A stretch of 46,570 bases of DNA from the NCBI GenBank assembly GCA_903940225.1, contig CAJAKC010000039.1:1-46570 (forward strand), read 5' to 3'. Both the position numbers and the translations under genes were made by a program. Below, in pieces: positions 45,552 to 46,570 of this stretch. How positions within the stretch are numbered: position 1 is the first letter of the stretch; every line of letters begins with the position of its first letter. This stretch comes from an uncultured Microbacteriaceae bacterium (GTDB lineage Bacteria; Actinomycetota; Actinomycetes; Actinomycetales; Microbacteriaceae). A model generated the notes under the pieces. It had not been told where the DNA came from and ran no database searches. It saw only the letters and a program-made list of their open reading frames with translations.

Positions 45552-46208
45552 CTATTCGCCCGAGGCGTCGGGCGAAACCGAGCGCAGCCAGGTTGTGCGG
45601 TGAAACGGGGTCACGCCGTGCTCTCGAATCGCCTCGAAATGCCCCTCGCTGCCGTACCCCTTGTTCGACGCCCAGCCATAGGTGTCGGCGTCGCCTGCCT
45701 CAGTCACCATGAGTCCGTCGCGGTAAACCTTCGCACACACGGAGGCGGCCGCCACAACCGCGCAATCACGGTCGGCCTTTGCCCGCACGCGAATGTCCAG
45801 CGCCGGAATCAAGCCCGCCTTGAGCCAGTTGTGCGTGCCATCCAACAGGACGACAGCACCGGTCAGATCATGGTCGGCGATCGCGAGTTTGGCGAACGCC
45901 CGCTCCCCCGCGCGGGTCAGCGAGGCGACGATTCCGAACTCGTCAATTTCGGCGGCGGACGCCTCACCCATCTCCGCCGCCTCGACCCACTCGAGAACCG
46001 GGCCGACGAGGGCTTCGCGACGTTTCGCGGAAATCAACTTTGAATCGCGCAGACCCGCAGGGAAGTCGGTGGCCGAGCGAATCAGCGAAACGCCAACGAC
46101 GACGGGACCGGCGATCGCACCGCGCCCCACCTCATCAACACCGATGACGCACGTGGCACCGGCAGCGAACAGTTCCCGCTCGACGTCAAGAGTCGGGTCA
46201 GTGGGCAT
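45552..46208 (-). CDS. rnhB: Ribonuclease HII
   Basis: Removes ribonucleotides from DNA and RNA primers. The 218-residue protein has the active-site GVDEVGRGAIAGPVVV (first Asp and Glu) and DSKLISAKRREAL, plus the later Asp in AVVLLDGTHNW. The ATG at 46208 is chosen because it gives a normal N-terminus and overlaps the lepB stop by 11 bases; the frame extends further within lepB. Confidence 0.95.
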   Translation of the reverse strand: MPTDPTLDVERELFAAGATCVIGVDEVGRGAIAGPVVVGVSLIRSATDFPAGLRDSKLISAKRREALVGPVLEWVEAAEMGEASAAEIDEFGIVASLTRAGERAFAKLAIADHDLTGAVVLLDGTHNWLKAGLIPALDIRVRAKADRDCAVVAAASVCAKVYRDGLMVTEAGDADTYGWASNKGYGSEGHFEAIREHGVTPFHRTTWLRSVSPDASGE

Positions 46209-46570
46209 TCGAAAAATGGTCGGTGTAGTTATCAAGCCACGCCCAATGGTCGAAGGGCCACGAGACGACAACCGCTCGGCCAACGACCTTGTCAATGGGC
46301 ACGAAGCCCTTACCCGGCTGCTCTTGGTTGTACCGCGAATCCGCCGAGTTGTAGCGATTATCGCCCATCACCCACAACGACTTTTCGGGGACCACGATGT
46401 CAAACTCCATGCCGCTCGAGGCCGAATCCGCCGACGGCAACTTGATGTAGGGCTCCTCGACGGGCTCGCCGTTGACTTCGATGAACCCTTGAGGTGTGCA
46501 ACAAACGACGTGGTCACCGGGCAAACCGATGAGTCGCTTGACAAGGTGTTCCTCGGAATCCGAACCGCCC
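46198..46570 (-). CDS. lepB: Signal peptidase I, 5' end cut by window edge
   Basis: Membrane serine/lysine protease that removes Sec signal peptides. Only the C-terminal part (about 123 residues) lies in the window. The in-frame sequence continues to the window end (GSDSEEHLVKRLIGLPGD), which includes the catalytic lysine region (box D) and then box E with VMGDNRYNSADSR. The catalytic serine box lies outside. It precedes rnhB, a common actinobacterial order, and would process the exported proteins in this window that carry non-lipoprotein signals. Confidence 0.95.
   Translation of the reverse strand, partial: GGSDSEEHLVKRLIGLPGDHVVCCTPQGFIEVNGEPVEEPYIKLPSADSASSGMEFDIVVPEKSLWVMGDNRYNSADSRYNQEQPGKGFVPIDKVVGRAVVVSWPFDHWAWLDNYTDHFSNAH

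Overview
The window is a gene-dense, high-GC stretch of an actinobacterial chromosome, most likely from the family Microbacteriaceae. The evidence is gene content and order: lepB-rnhB-DUF2469-yraN-comM-dprA, xerC-M23-rpsB-tsf-pyrH-frr-cdsA, and dxr-rseP-ispG-proS-nusA-ylxR-infB-rbfA. DivIVA-family proteins, class-E-sortase-like LAxTG tails, frequent GTG starts and a DUF2207 protein agree with this. I cannot name a genus from sequence alone. No gap between genes exceeds about 300 bases. I see no tRNA, rRNA, CRISPR array, insertion sequence or prophage, and no clearly broken gene. Two genes run off the window edges: a DUF262/GmrSD-like gene on the left and lepB on the right.

Left, accessory part (1-12759). 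A DUF262-DUF1524 protein, probably a type IV restriction-like defence protein, opens the window. Next comes a tightly coupled plus-strand cassette: a predicted lipoprotein that also carries a C-terminal LANTG sorting-like tail, an adenylate-forming (AMP-binding) ligase, and two paralogous secreted glycine-rich proteins with LASTG tails. An intrinsic terminator with a UUCG loop separates the two paralogues. Then follow a MutT/Nudix hydrolase, a Pr6Pr-type membrane protein, an SNF2-family helicase, a fourth LAxTG surface protein (LADTG) and a DUF2207 membrane protein. No sortase lies in the window. The surface cassette with an embedded ligase is the part most likely to be an undescribed system.

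Central core part A (12806-27697, minus strand). One nearly gapless run reads, in transcription order: a two-part membrane protein, cysteine desulfurase, mnmA, dxr, rseP-like protease, ispG, proS, nusA, ylxR, infB, rbfA, mutY. It joins sulfur delivery, tRNA thiolation, isoprenoid precursor synthesis, intramembrane proteolysis, tRNA charging, transcription elongation and translation initiation. No rimP lies between proS and nusA, where it commonly sits.

Central part B (27816-37292). A DivIVA-like coiled-coil protein with a 42-bp repeat tail and an AI-2E-family membrane protein run on plus. Facing them is the minus-strand run rpsB-tsf-pyrH-(EamA transporter)-frr-cdsA-DivIVA-repeat protein-SLT protein-small conserved protein-alpha/beta hydrolase. 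The EamA gene splits the usual pyrH-frr neighbourhood and lacks a standard start codon outside pyrH.

Right part (37543-46570). A plus-strand M23-like protein with an incomplete active site faces xerC. Upstream on minus are an MMPL transporter coupled to a metallophosphoesterase, then the conserved dprA-comM-yraN and DUF2469-rnhB-lepB blocks. Overlapping start/stop codons (ATGA, TGATG, TAATG) show heavy translational coupling throughout.
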